DNA from: Chthonomonadaceae bacterium
GTDB taxonomy: Bacteria > Armatimonadota > Fimbriimonadia > Fimbriimonadales > Fimbriimonadaceae
Assembly (NCBI GenBank): GCA_015709495.1
Contig: CP054189.1
Span: 806,001 to 870,000 of the forward strand
Length of the DNA stretch: 64,000 nucleotides
Direction of reading: 5' to 3'
The notes beneath the pieces were generated by a model. That model searched no databases, was not told the DNA's origin, and saw only the letters and a list, made by a program, of their open reading frames with translations. The position numbers and the translations under genes are program-made. This document shows positions 48,902 to 56,184 of the stretch, in pieces. How positions within the stretch are numbered: the stretch's first letter is position 1; every line of letters starts with the position of its first letter.

Positions 48902-50686
48902 TTAGCCACCGAACCACTCGTCGAGGATTGACCACTCCCCACGGTTCTTTCGCCCTTCTTTCTCAAGCTCCTTGGCAACCCGCCGACCTGCCCTCTCAGT
49001 GGCTTCAGCGTGTTCTTGCATGGCATTCAGTTGATGGCTAGAGATGGTCACTGCGTCCTCTGCCGCATCGGCTTGCCGCCTCAACTGCTCCAGAAGTTCC
49101 GACTGCTTCTTGCTTTCAAGGGCCAGGTGCTCCTTCCGAAACTCAATCTCCGCCGAAACACGGTCCCGCTCCAGCTTGGAATCTTCAGCAAGTTTCAGCT
49201 CCAGGGCCTTGACCTCTCGCTCCTTGAGTTCCGCGTCAGCAACTAGTCTTGCTTCCAGAGCTTTCAACTCTCGCTCTGCGCGGAGGTTACTGACTTCTCT
49301 CTCAAAGGTGCCGCCGAACTCCGGGTCAGTCAACAGCTTGGCAAAGAGGGCTTGAATCGTCGCGTCGGTTCGGGCAACCTTCGCGGCAAGGGCCTTGAGA
49401 TTGGCCGAGTCGGCAGCCGTTCTCGGCGTCGCTTGGGCGCAAACTTCATCAATGCACCGGAACAATCGCTCCTTGAAGCTTGAGACCAACCGCGGCAAAC
49501 TCGCCTCCACAACGCCATCAATAGCAGCCCGGATTAGGACCTTGTAGTCCCTTCGAACGGATGCCAACTCTTCAAGCCCGATTCTCAGCACCGGCCCTCT
49601 CGACTTAGGTCTTGACAATTCCACATTGCCCTTCCTAAACGAAATGAAGTCCTCCCACTTCAGGCCTGGCTTCAAGTCTAGCCACAACGGGAGCAGTTGC
49701 TTGCTCGGCCACTGATGGCCACTGAACCCCAGTGCCCGCTGCAGGCCACCCGGGTCCATTGTCTCAGTAAGCTTGCCAAACACGGTCAGCTTCTCGCTGT
49801 TCACCCCATTCGCTTCGCGGAAGCATGTTCTCAGTTCTTCCAACGCTTCTGAGTCACCTTCTGATTGCGCCCGCTCGTAGTCGCAAAACCACTTTGAGAC
49901 CTTCCGCAATCCCGAATGCTGAATGGACACAACACCGCCCTCCGCATCGACGTCATTGATGATTGCCAGTCCTGTATCCCACCTACAAACTGCAAGTTGG
50001 CCGTCATCTGTGATGCACGACCGGAGCCAAGTAGTCGGCGCAACTTGACCACACTGTTCATTGGAAAAAGCCCGTTTGCAGTCACTAACAGCCTCTCTGC
50101 ACCCAATCTGTAGGGCTTCCATAACGCGCTTCGCCTCGCTCCCTGTCAGGCTGGCCAAGCTTTGCCCCGCAAGTTCCGCGAGGCGCACGTCACGGTACCA
50201 AACTTCCAACAAGGGGCGATTGTGCTCGTCGATTTCGCGACATTCGCTTGTGTGGCGGCGAAGCTGAAGAGCCTCCCATGCCGAAACGACTCCAATCGCA
50301 CCCAAGGCCACCGCTCCCACGTAAGCTGGTCCACCAAAGAAGTACACAGGAACCGAAGCGAAGCCAGTGAGCCAGAGTGCCGTCTTGATACGTTCGGCGC
50401 GTTTGTATCTTGGTGGAAGCGGATAGCATTTGGTCTCAGGTTTGCGTCTGGGGGATGACTTGAGCTCAAGCAATCGAGCGACATGGGCATCTGTCAGTTT
50501 CTTAGGAAACTCCAAAACCAACCCTGACGCCTTTATGGGTTCGCCACCATCAGGTCGCAAAATGGTTGTAGGAAGCAGTACGCCTGCCTCGGCCAATGCA
50601 GAAAGCTCGTCGGCATAGACCTCGCCGCCAACACCAGCAACTTCAGCAAAGACGAGTGCGGGCACCAAGCTGGAATCATCGGCCAT
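48902..50686 (-). CDS. Membrane-anchored coiled-coil protein
   Basis: 594 residues from the ATG at 50686 (MADDSSLVPALVFAEV), which has GGGAG upstream. The N-terminal 90 residues are soluble. Two membrane helices lie at about 105-145 (ALWLTGFASVPVYFFGGPAY, VGAVALGAIGVV). A long soluble domain follows, then a coiled coil over the last 150 residues (EREVKALELKLAEDSKLERD, LESKKQSELLEQLRRQADAA). No family recognised. It converges on the SIR2 gene and is divergent from an XRE regulator, so it could be an unrelated accessory gene or a further defence component. Confidence 0.55.
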   Translation of the reverse strand: MADDSSLVPALVFAEVAGVGGEVYADELSALAEAGVLLPTTILRPDGGEPIKASGLVLEFPKKLTDAHVARLLELKSSPRRKPETKCYPLPPRYKRAERIKTALWLTGFASVPVYFFGGPAYVGAVALGAIGVVSAWEALQLRRHTSECREIDEHNRPLLEVWYRDVRLAELAGQSLASLTGSEAKRVMEALQIGCREAVSDCKRAFSNEQCGQVAPTTWLRSCITDDGQLAVCRWDTGLAIINDVDAEGGVVSIQHSGLRKVSKWFCDYERAQSEGDSEALEELRTCFREANGVNSEKLTVFGKLTETMDPGGLQRALGFSGHQWPSKQLLPLWLDLKPGLKWEDFISFRKGNVELSRPKSRGPVLRIGLEELASVRRDYKVLIRAAIDGVVEASLPRLVSSFKERLFRCIDEVCAQATPRTAADSANLKALAAKVARTDATIQALFAKLLTDPEFGGTFEREVSNLRAERELKALEARLVADAELKEREVKALELKLAEDSKLERDRVSAEIEFRKEHLALESKKQSELLEQLRRQADAAEDAVTISSHQLNAMQEHAEATERAGRRVAKELEKEGRKNRGEWSILDEWFGG

Positions 50687-50799
50687 TGAGCGCTCCCAGG
50701 CCCACAGCCACCAGCAAGGGCGCGGAGCGGATACTCCACATATGTCTATTTTGGGCATGTCGAGTTTGGAAAGTCAAGCTCATTGCAGCGTCCAGCTGC

Positions 50800-51111
50800 A
50801 TGCTCAAGTCAATCTACTCGCCCGAATACCGAACGATGGTTCGCCTCCTCCGCGAGGCACGGGAAGGTCGTGGCATCACTCAGGAGCAGGTTGCCAATTC
50901 GCTTGGCATCACAGCCAGCATGCTGAGCAAATGGGAATTGGGGCAGAGACGCATCGACCTTCGCGAACTTGACTTGTATCTGAAGGCATGCGAGGTTGAC
51001 CTAGTTGAGTTCGTTTCGACCTGGCAGCAAGCTGTTCGGGAGAGCAAGGTAATCGCCGTCGATGTCAAGCTAAAGAAGGGGCGTCCGGTTGCACACAAGA
51101 CAGGTTCCTGA
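50800..51111 (+). CDS. XRE-family helix-turn-helix regulator
   Basis: 103 residues from the ATG at 50800 (MLKSIYSPEYRTMVRLLREA). HTH_3: RGITQEQVANSLGITASMLSKWELGQRRIDLRELDLYL covers both helices and the turn in the Cro/CI style. Its start is 113 bp from the start of the divergent membrane coiled-coil gene, which it may control. It converges on the integrase gene with 22 bp between, so it could also link to element excision. Confidence 0.85.
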   Translation: MLKSIYSPEYRTMVRLLREAREGRGITQEQVANSLGITASMLSKWELGQRRIDLRELDLYLKACEVDLVEFVSTWQQAVRESKVIAVDVKLKKGRPVAHKTGS

Positions 51112-51133
51112 ACACATGCTGTCCAGGATGTAA

Positions 51134-52435
51134 TCACTCAACGTTGTCCAGGAGCAGGTCAACCAGTTTCGTCTCTTTGGACGAACTGGACTTATCTGCA
51201 CTCGCGGCCCGCTGAGCCAGTCCTTCCTCAAGCTTAGAGCCGATTCGGTCGCTGATTGCGTCCGTGGTCGTCTTGCGAGTTCTCGTGTAGATTCCAAGCG
51301 TTTGCTCAACGCGCGAGTGACCAAGAGTCTTGGCGACTGCCTTCGGGTCAAACCCAGCCTCGATACTGTTGGTTGCTGCTGTTGCACGCCAGTCATGTGG
51401 CGTACTTGGATGCAGTTTCAGCTTCTTCCGAAGCTTGTGGTAGGCCGTTCGGAATGCATTATATGACCACATCCCGCCCGTCTGATTTGGACAGATGAAG
51501 AGCTTCTCTTCCGGTTCTTTCGCTTGCGTTCGGACGGTTATCGGCTTTGAAAGCTCCTTGGCCGCGTGAATACAGGCAAGGTGAAACTGATGGAGCTTCA
51601 CCTTGCGAGTCGACGAGAACCGCTTCGTCGGTCCTAGGCCAAGTTCGCTCTTGACCTTCGATTCACCTTGGTCCTTCTTGGCGGCCCGAATCTGTTGATG
51701 CCGGACATGCAGTGTATCGCCGTCAACTTCGTCCCAGGTTGCGCCAAGAACCTCGTCAATGCGGAGTCCAAGGGTCAGCAAGGCCAGTGCGGCTCGCATC
51801 GACGGCGACTTCGCCTCCGCAATCATCGACGTCATGTACTCATCCGACAGGGCCTCTCGCTCTCGATACACCCGCTGAACTTGGTCGAGGTCGCTAACAT
51901 GGTTGCGCGACATCCAGCCCCGCCTAACAGCGCGTTTGAAGGTTCGAGAAAGCAGCGTCCGCATCACGCCCTCCGAGCTGGCCGAGTAAGCCTTGCGGAA
52001 CTTCGCGAGGAAGACCTCCACGTCTTCGTAGCCAACCTCGTCCAACCGAAGATTTCCCAAGAGCCGAGCATGCGCAGGAGTCCAGTTCAGGCTGGTGTTG
52101 ACATCGTATGCGGGGTCCAGGAGGAACTGAGCAACCTCTTTGTAGCGCTTGATGGACTGTTCTCGGATACTGTCTAGGCCGAGACATTCAATGGCAAACT
52201 CATGAACCGTCCTGATTCGTTCCTTCTCGGAGTCGAACTCGGAGCTTGGTTCCATAGCACGCACGACAGACGCTGCAGTGCGGGCATTCGCAAAGGCCTC
52301 CTTTTCTGTCTTTCCGTGACCGTAGACCTTCTGGCCCTCGGAACCATAGACGTAGGCTTCGAAGTAAGTTCGGACCGAACCATCTTTCCGCTTAGCCGTC
52401 CGCTTCTTCGAGCTTCCCGTTCCGTAGGCTTTCAT
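51134..52435 (-). CDS. int: Tyrosine recombinase/integrase of element C
   Basis: 433 residues starting MKAYGTGSSKKRTAKRKDGS. An arm-binding type N-terminus (about 1-55) is followed by a core-binding domain and a catalytic domain with Arg225 (LTLGLRIDEVLGATW), His347-x-x-Arg350 (HDWRATAAT), His373 (LGHSRVEQTLG) and nucleophile Tyr383 (GIYTR). It sits at the right end of element C, its start 120 bp from attachment copy 4, with tandem 12-bp putative arm sites directly upstream. It would catalyse integration at the tRNA-Ala 3' end. It may also move islands A and B, which share the core. Confidence 0.95.
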   Translation of the reverse strand: MKAYGTGSSKKRTAKRKDGSVRTYFEAYVYGSEGQKVYGHGKTEKEAFANARTAASVVRAMEPSSEFDSEKERIRTVHEFAIECLGLDSIREQSIKRYKEVAQFLLDPAYDVNTSLNWTPAHARLLGNLRLDEVGYEDVEVFLAKFRKAYSASSEGVMRTLLSRTFKRAVRRGWMSRNHVSDLDQVQRVYREREALSDEYMTSMIAEAKSPSMRAALALLTLGLRIDEVLGATWDEVDGDTLHVRHQQIRAAKKDQGESKVKSELGLGPTKRFSSTRKVKLHQFHLACIHAAKELSKPITVRTQAKEPEEKLFICPNQTGGMWSYNAFRTAYHKLRKKLKLHPSTPHDWRATAATNSIEAGFDPKAVAKTLGHSRVEQTLGIYTRTRKTTTDAISDRIGSKLEEGLAQRAASADKSSSSKETKLVDLLLDNVE

Positions 52436-52448
52436 GCCAAATCCGTTT

Positions 52449-52472
52449 TACCCCGAGATTTACCCCGAGATT
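52449..52472 (+). repeat. Tandem 12-bp putative arm sites, right end of element C
   Basis: Two copies of TACCCCGAGATT, identical and in the same orientation as 23878-23901. They lie 14 bp upstream of the integrase start, so binding could also repress the integrase gene. Confidence 0.7.
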
Positions 52473-52554
52473 TGGCAAGTCGACTTGGGTTCAATGAACC
52501 TAGTCGCAACTTGTTCGGGAACACCTTTCAGGTTCAAACTAAGAGTGTTGTGAC

Positions 52555-52574
52555 GAATCTCATCATCTCCACCA
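52555..52574 (+). repeat. Attachment-site repeat, copy 4 (right end of element C)
   Basis: GAATCTCATCATCTCCACCA, the last 20 bp of tRNA-Ala with one C-to-T change. Being limited to the T arm and acceptor stem, it suggests the crossover for element C lies in the T arm, while the longer copies start at the anticodon loop. Chromosomal sequence resumes after it. Confidence 0.85.
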
Positions 52575-52779
52575 TAGCAACCTGTTGTCCATTCAGGTCA
52601 AGCGCACCAACAACTCTGGCGGCAAGTTCTTCGATCGAGGCAGCGGGTCTGGCATCTGCCTCGAATCGGCTCGACCGGGGATCAAGGGACACGCGAGAGA
52701 CTCGATACTTTGCTGTGATGTCCTGAATGCCTCGACCCCACTCGCGTTACAATGGCTGAAAGCAAAGAAGGACGCTCGG

Positions 52780-53448
52780 ATGAACTGTAGAGTGCTTAGC
52801 TTGGGCTCATCGGCAAAGCGGGCATTTTCGATGCTCGAACTTTTGGCAGGCATAGCCATCCTCGCCATTCTGGCGGGGGTCCTTCTCCCTGTGTTTGCAA
52901 GCGTCAAGCGCAATTCGCAAAACGTAACCTCGATGTCGAACCTTCGCCAGACCGGCATGGCGCTGATCATGTACGCCGATGCTTGGGGAGGGGTCGAGTC
53001 GATGCCCCCTTATGAAGCAGCCGCCGTTGCGGTCGCCCAAGCGCCCACCTGTGACCCAAAGGACTTCTGGCGCCCCGACTGCAGCGTAGCGAGTGCCAGT
53101 CCCCTGCTCGGTTCCTACGGCTACGCTCGAGCGATTGTCGACAACATCGAAGCTGCCAGCACGACGTTCCAGGGGCAGCCAGTTTCTTGGGCGAGCTACT
53201 CTCAACAGGAGAAATCGTTGCTGCTTATCGACCCCTTTTACGCCGACGAGCGGCCTTGCCCTTTCGTAAGCTATCCTTACGACCCTCAAAAGGACTTCGA
53301 GGGCCTCCTCAAGCGCTGCAAGGCCAAGGGTTACTCCTTGAACCTTCCCTCAAGACTGCTGCGTCTTAGACTCGACGGTTCGGCTGAAGTGAAGAGACTC
53401 AGCAAGAACAATTGGCTGGGTATTCACTGGGCAAATGCCTTATTGTGA
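52780..53448 (+). CDS. Type II secretion/type IV pilus pseudopilin-like protein
   Basis: 222 residues from the ATG at 52780 (MNCRVLSLGSSAKRA). The prepilin signal is KRAFSMLELLAGIAILAILA: cleavage before Phe, Glu at +5 and a hydrophobic stalk. The globular part has NVTSMSNLRQTGMALIMYADAW, the pattern of the single H-domain pseudopilins abundant in Armatimonadota and Planctomycetota. It is exported and anchored by its N-terminal helix. TACAAT at 52748-52753 may be the -10 box. It is the first gene after element C. Confidence 0.8.
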   Translation: MNCRVLSLGSSAKRAFSMLELLAGIAILAILAGVLLPVFASVKRNSQNVTSMSNLRQTGMALIMYADAWGGVESMPPYEAAAVAVAQAPTCDPKDFWRPDCSVASASPLLGSYGYARAIVDNIEAASTTFQGQPVSWASYSQQEKSLLLIDPFYADERPCPFVSYPYDPQKDFEGLLKRCKAKGYSLNLPSRLLRLRLDGSAEVKRLSKNNWLGIHWANALL

Positions 53449-53453
53449 GGATC

Positions 53454-53879
53454 ATGATGAAGAAGACCACAAGCGTGAGTTCCGACCCTTGGGCTCAAAT
53501 TCAGGAATTAAGACCTGGACTTCGGGTCGTTTTAGGCGCGGCCCTGAGCGCGATTATTGCTACCTACGCTGTGCTCCTTGTCGTCGCGATGTTTGGCATC
53601 TGGCGGAACAACCTGCTGCACGTAGTTGACAATCTCATCATCGCTGCGTTCTTGAGCTCTGCCAACCTGCTCGGTTATCGACTGAAGCGCATTGCGCTCG
53701 CAAACCTCATTCTGGCAATGATCTACTTTCTGTACAGCGGGGTGATGTTTGTCAGCCTGTTCGAACTGTCCGACTTTCATCTTCTGTGGCCGATAGCTGT
53801 ATGCTTAATCGGACTACCCTCGCTGAACGCGATTCTGTTTACGAAGTGGGTGAAAGCTGCGGGACTGAGTCAAGTGTAG
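53454..53879 (+). CDS. Four-helix membrane protein of unknown function
   Basis: 141 residues from the ATG at 53454 (MMKKTTSVSSDPWAQ), 5 bp after the pseudopilin stop with GAGG before the start. Four membrane helices are likely at about 27-50, 58-76, 82-103 and 110-130. No motif recognised. It is probably co-transcribed with the pseudopilin gene. Confidence 0.65.
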   Translation: MMKKTTSVSSDPWAQIQELRPGLRVVLGAALSAIIATYAVLLVVAMFGIWRNNLLHVVDNLIIAAFLSSANLLGYRLKRIALANLILAMIYFLYSGVMFVSLFELSDFHLLWPIAVCLIGLPSLNAILFTKWVKAAGLSQV

Positions 53880-53914
53880 ACGTGGTCGAGTAAAGTCCCC
53901 TTCAAGAGGAAGGA

Positions 53915-54976
53915 TTGCGGCCAGATTTCTGGGTCCACGGCGTTGATTCTGCGACTGCGCGCGATAGGGCGCGGGGGTGCTTCCTCGCGGGCGCGTTGGG
54001 CGATGCGCTAGGCGCGGCAGTCGAGTTTCTCACCCTCCCCCAGATTCAGAGCGTGTACGGGCCGGCGGGAATTCAGGCCCTCGACCGAGCCTATGGGGTT
54101 CTAGGGGCGATTACCGACGACACCCAGATGACCCTTTTCACCGCCGAAGGACTGATTCGCGCGCATGTCAGGTTCACGCTCAAAGGCATTTGCCATCCGC
54201 CTTCGGTGGTCGCATACGCATACCAACGGTGGCTCCACACTCAGGGCGAACAGGCTCATCCCAACGCGCTCGAACTCGGCAAAGGCTGGCTCCTTTCGCA
54301 AGGGGAACTCCACCATCGGCGAGCGCCGGGGGCGACCTGCCTCTCGGCTCTTCGAGACTGGACGCCTGGGCAAGAGAGGGCATGCAACGATAGCAAAGGA
54401 TGCGGAACCGTGATGCGATCCGCGCCGTTCGGGTTCTTTGAAGAACCGATGGTCCTCGCGGGCGAGTGCTCCGACATCACTCACGGACACATCGAGGCGC
54501 GCGCGGCGTCTATGGCGTTCGCCCACATGATCCACGAGGTCTTGGGAACCTACGATCTTGCGCAAGCTTGCCTCTCCGGCGCCGCCTCTATCGACTCCAG
54601 CACGCGCACGTTCGCGCTCCTGAGGAAGGCCTACGATCTGGCGAACGGCGACGTAAGCCCCGTCCAAGCGATTCCTCAACTCGGGGAAGGTTGGGTGGCC
54701 GAAGAGGCCCTTGCGATCGGAGCTTACTGCGCGATCAAAGCGGACGGCGACCTCCTCGACGGCCTCCGGATGGCTGTCAACCATTCCGGCGACTCCGATT
54801 CGACGGGCAGCATCTGCGGCAATTTGATGGGAGCCGCATTCGGAATGAAGATCGTCCCTGAGGACTGGTTGGAGCAACTCGAGTTGCGCGAGGTGATTGA
54901 CCAAGTCGCCGTGGACATGGTCGATGTGCAGGTGAGCGACGCAGAGAGCTTCGAAGAGCGATACCCCGGGGCATGA
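53915..54976 (+). CDS. ADP-ribosylglycohydrolase family protein
   Basis: 353 residues from a TTG at 53915 with AGAGG upstream. Family motifs with metal-binding Asp residues: ARGCFLAGALGDALGAAVEF, then AITDDTQMTLFTAEGL (the DDTxMT site), and NHSGDSDSTGSICGNLMGA near the C-terminus (the second metal site). Enzymes of this family remove ADP-ribose from proteins or other molecules (DraG/ARH type). The substrate here is unknown. No ADP-ribosyltransferase gene is adjacent. Confidence 0.9.
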   Translation: MRPDFWVHGVDSATARDRARGCFLAGALGDALGAAVEFLTLPQIQSVYGPAGIQALDRAYGVLGAITDDTQMTLFTAEGLIRAHVRFTLKGICHPPSVVAYAYQRWLHTQGEQAHPNALELGKGWLLSQGELHHRRAPGATCLSALRDWTPGQERACNDSKGCGTVMRSAPFGFFEEPMVLAGECSDITHGHIEARAASMAFAHMIHEVLGTYDLAQACLSGAASIDSSTRTFALLRKAYDLANGDVSPVQAIPQLGEGWVAEEALAIGAYCAIKADGDLLDGLRMAVNHSGDSDSTGSICGNLMGAAFGMKIVPEDWLEQLELREVIDQVAVDMVDVQVSDAESFEERYPGA

Positions 54977-54987
54977 AGTCTGTTTTA

Positions 54988-55019
54988 CATCCCTCAACCC
55001 TCGCGGGGTTGAGGGTCTC
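54988..55019 (+). repeat. REP-like palindrome, left copy
   Basis: CCCTCAACCC and GGGTTGAGGG form a perfect 10-bp stem around 5 bp (54991-55015), and the flanks match, inverted, the copy at 55245-55276. The two bracket a RAYT transposase fragment. Confidence 0.8.
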
Positions 55020-55244
55020 CTCCCGGACGCTTGCCCGCCTCAACACGAGAGAATCCAGCGGCGCGAAACGCTCAATCATCGCGTCGTCGATTCGAAGTCC
55101 GAGTTCGTCCGACCCAAGGCCCTCTTCCCAAAACAGGGCGCTCGACCACCTGTAGTCATGCTCTCTGTCGGCCAGTCCAGCCCGCACGGGATTCGAGTGC
55201 ACATAGCGGACCTTCTGCCAGAAATCATCCGAGTTCGCAATGAC
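55020..55244 (-). pseudogene. REP-associated tyrosine transposase (RAYT) fragment
   Basis: The minus strand encodes DDFWQKVRYVHSNPVRAGL and REHDYRWSSALFWEEG, the C-terminal part of Y1 transposases of the RAYT type. The N-terminal part with the HUH motif is missing. It lies exactly between two inverted REP palindromes, so it looks like an internally deleted REP-RAYT unit. The frame runs on through the left palindrome. It is not expected to be active by itself. Confidence 0.8.
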
Positions 55245-55276
55245 GAGACCCTCAACCCTGCGAGGGTTGAGGGATG
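55245..55276 (+). repeat. REP-like palindrome, right copy
   Basis: Inverted partner of 54988-55019 with one mismatch over 30 bp. The stem CCCTCAACCC/GGGTTGAGGG is at 55249-55273. Confidence 0.8.
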
Positions 55277-55295
55277 GGAGGTTTCTATCGAGCTC

Positions 55296-55937
55296 CTAGC
55301 TCCGCGGTTTGCGAATGTGGCTACGGCTCATCGTGGGTCGCATCACTCGCCCATTGGGACCATCTTCGGTGTATTCAAGGCTGTAGCGGTCAAGCCCGAC
55401 CTTGACTTCGAACACTCGAAGGACCTTCGCCTTGATCCACCGATCGTGCGTCTGCTCAAGCATTTCGACCGTATCGCCGACTTTGAAAGGAGCCGTTTCG
55501 GTCCAATACGGGATCTGCATACGGTCTATGTCGACACGATTTCCACGCGCGCTGTACTTGATTCCGGCTCCAACGGCCTCGCCGATGAACCTGAGCGGGA
55601 CCAACGTACTTCCAGTCGCCTTGTCGATAATCGGCGCTTGATCCAGCATCATCGTTTGTCCATTCACACGCGCTTCGGTCTTTCCGATCCACAGTTCAAT
55701 CTCCGTCTCGGCGATCCATGCCTTGATTCGCTGATCAGCGGAATACCACTGAACCGCGCAATTCAACGCGTCAAACGTGTCTCGCAGAAACATCAGTGTT
55801 CTGCCATTTTGGAGTTGCGGTGGAAAACGACCATCGCGCCGATCTCCATCGACGTAGATCGAAATAACCTGAGCTTGCAGTGCAGCGCAGATCCCAAGCG
55901 CAACGACGGACCAGGCGCATCTCATCTTGTATGTCAT
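55296..55937 (-). CDS. Copper amine oxidase N-terminal (stalk) domain protein
   Basis: 213 residues from the ATG at 55937 (MTYKMRCAWSVVALGICAAL), giving a signal peptide. Two copies of the stalk-domain pattern are present: GRTLMFLRDTFDALNCAVQW and STLVPLRFIGEAVGAGIKY. Such domains occur in secreted proteins of Gram-positive bacteria and Armatimonadota, often for wall or surface binding. There is no catalytic domain. The last 60 residues (FKVGDTVEMLEQTHDRWIKA) look like a small SH3- or Tudor-like barrel. Function unknown. Confidence 0.75.
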   Translation of the reverse strand: MTYKMRCAWSVVALGICAALQAQVISIYVDGDRRDGRFPPQLQNGRTLMFLRDTFDALNCAVQWYSADQRIKAWIAETEIELWIGKTEARVNGQTMMLDQAPIIDKATGSTLVPLRFIGEAVGAGIKYSARGNRVDIDRMQIPYWTETAPFKVGDTVEMLEQTHDRWIKAKVLRVFEVKVGLDRYSLEYTEDGPNGRVMRPTMSRSHIRKPRS

Positions 55938-56184
55938 ACAATCCCCTTGACCATAGTCTTGGATTCCATTGTGCTCGAAACGGTGGCCCTGAGTCCAACT
56001 CTGGGGCCAAACCGAACTCAATGCCTGTCACACCTGACGACCGCGCTCGTTCCCCCAACGGGTTCCTATTCTGTGACAGGGACAATGATCGCTCATCGCC
56101 GGCCTGGGCATGACGGCTCCCTGGAGAGCTCCACCTTCAGTCGGCAAGCCTCCCGACGAAACCTGCACTGACCCCACCCGTTTC

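Larger units (their letters stand above)
23836..52574 (+). mobile_element. Integrative element C: replication and defence island with tyrosine integrase
   Basis: 28.7 kb between attachment copies 3 and 4. It carries a tyrosine integrase at the right end, identical 24-bp tandem putative arm sites at both ends (23878-23901 and 52449-52472), an AEP-type primase, a DUF932 protein, a serine resolvase, an eight-gene restriction-like operon, two PD-(D/E)xK nucleases and an RT-SIR2 pair. No conjugation genes are seen, so it is better described as an integrative, possibly mobilisable element than as a full ICE. Confidence 0.8.

Noticed and set aside
4394-52574. One single 48-kb integrative element
   Set aside because: Internal tRNA-derived repeats with island-specific end modules favour stacked insertions, though a joint mobilisation of all three cannot be excluded.
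23836-52574. An integrative conjugative element
   Set aside because: No relaxase, coupling protein or type IV secretion genes were found between the ends.
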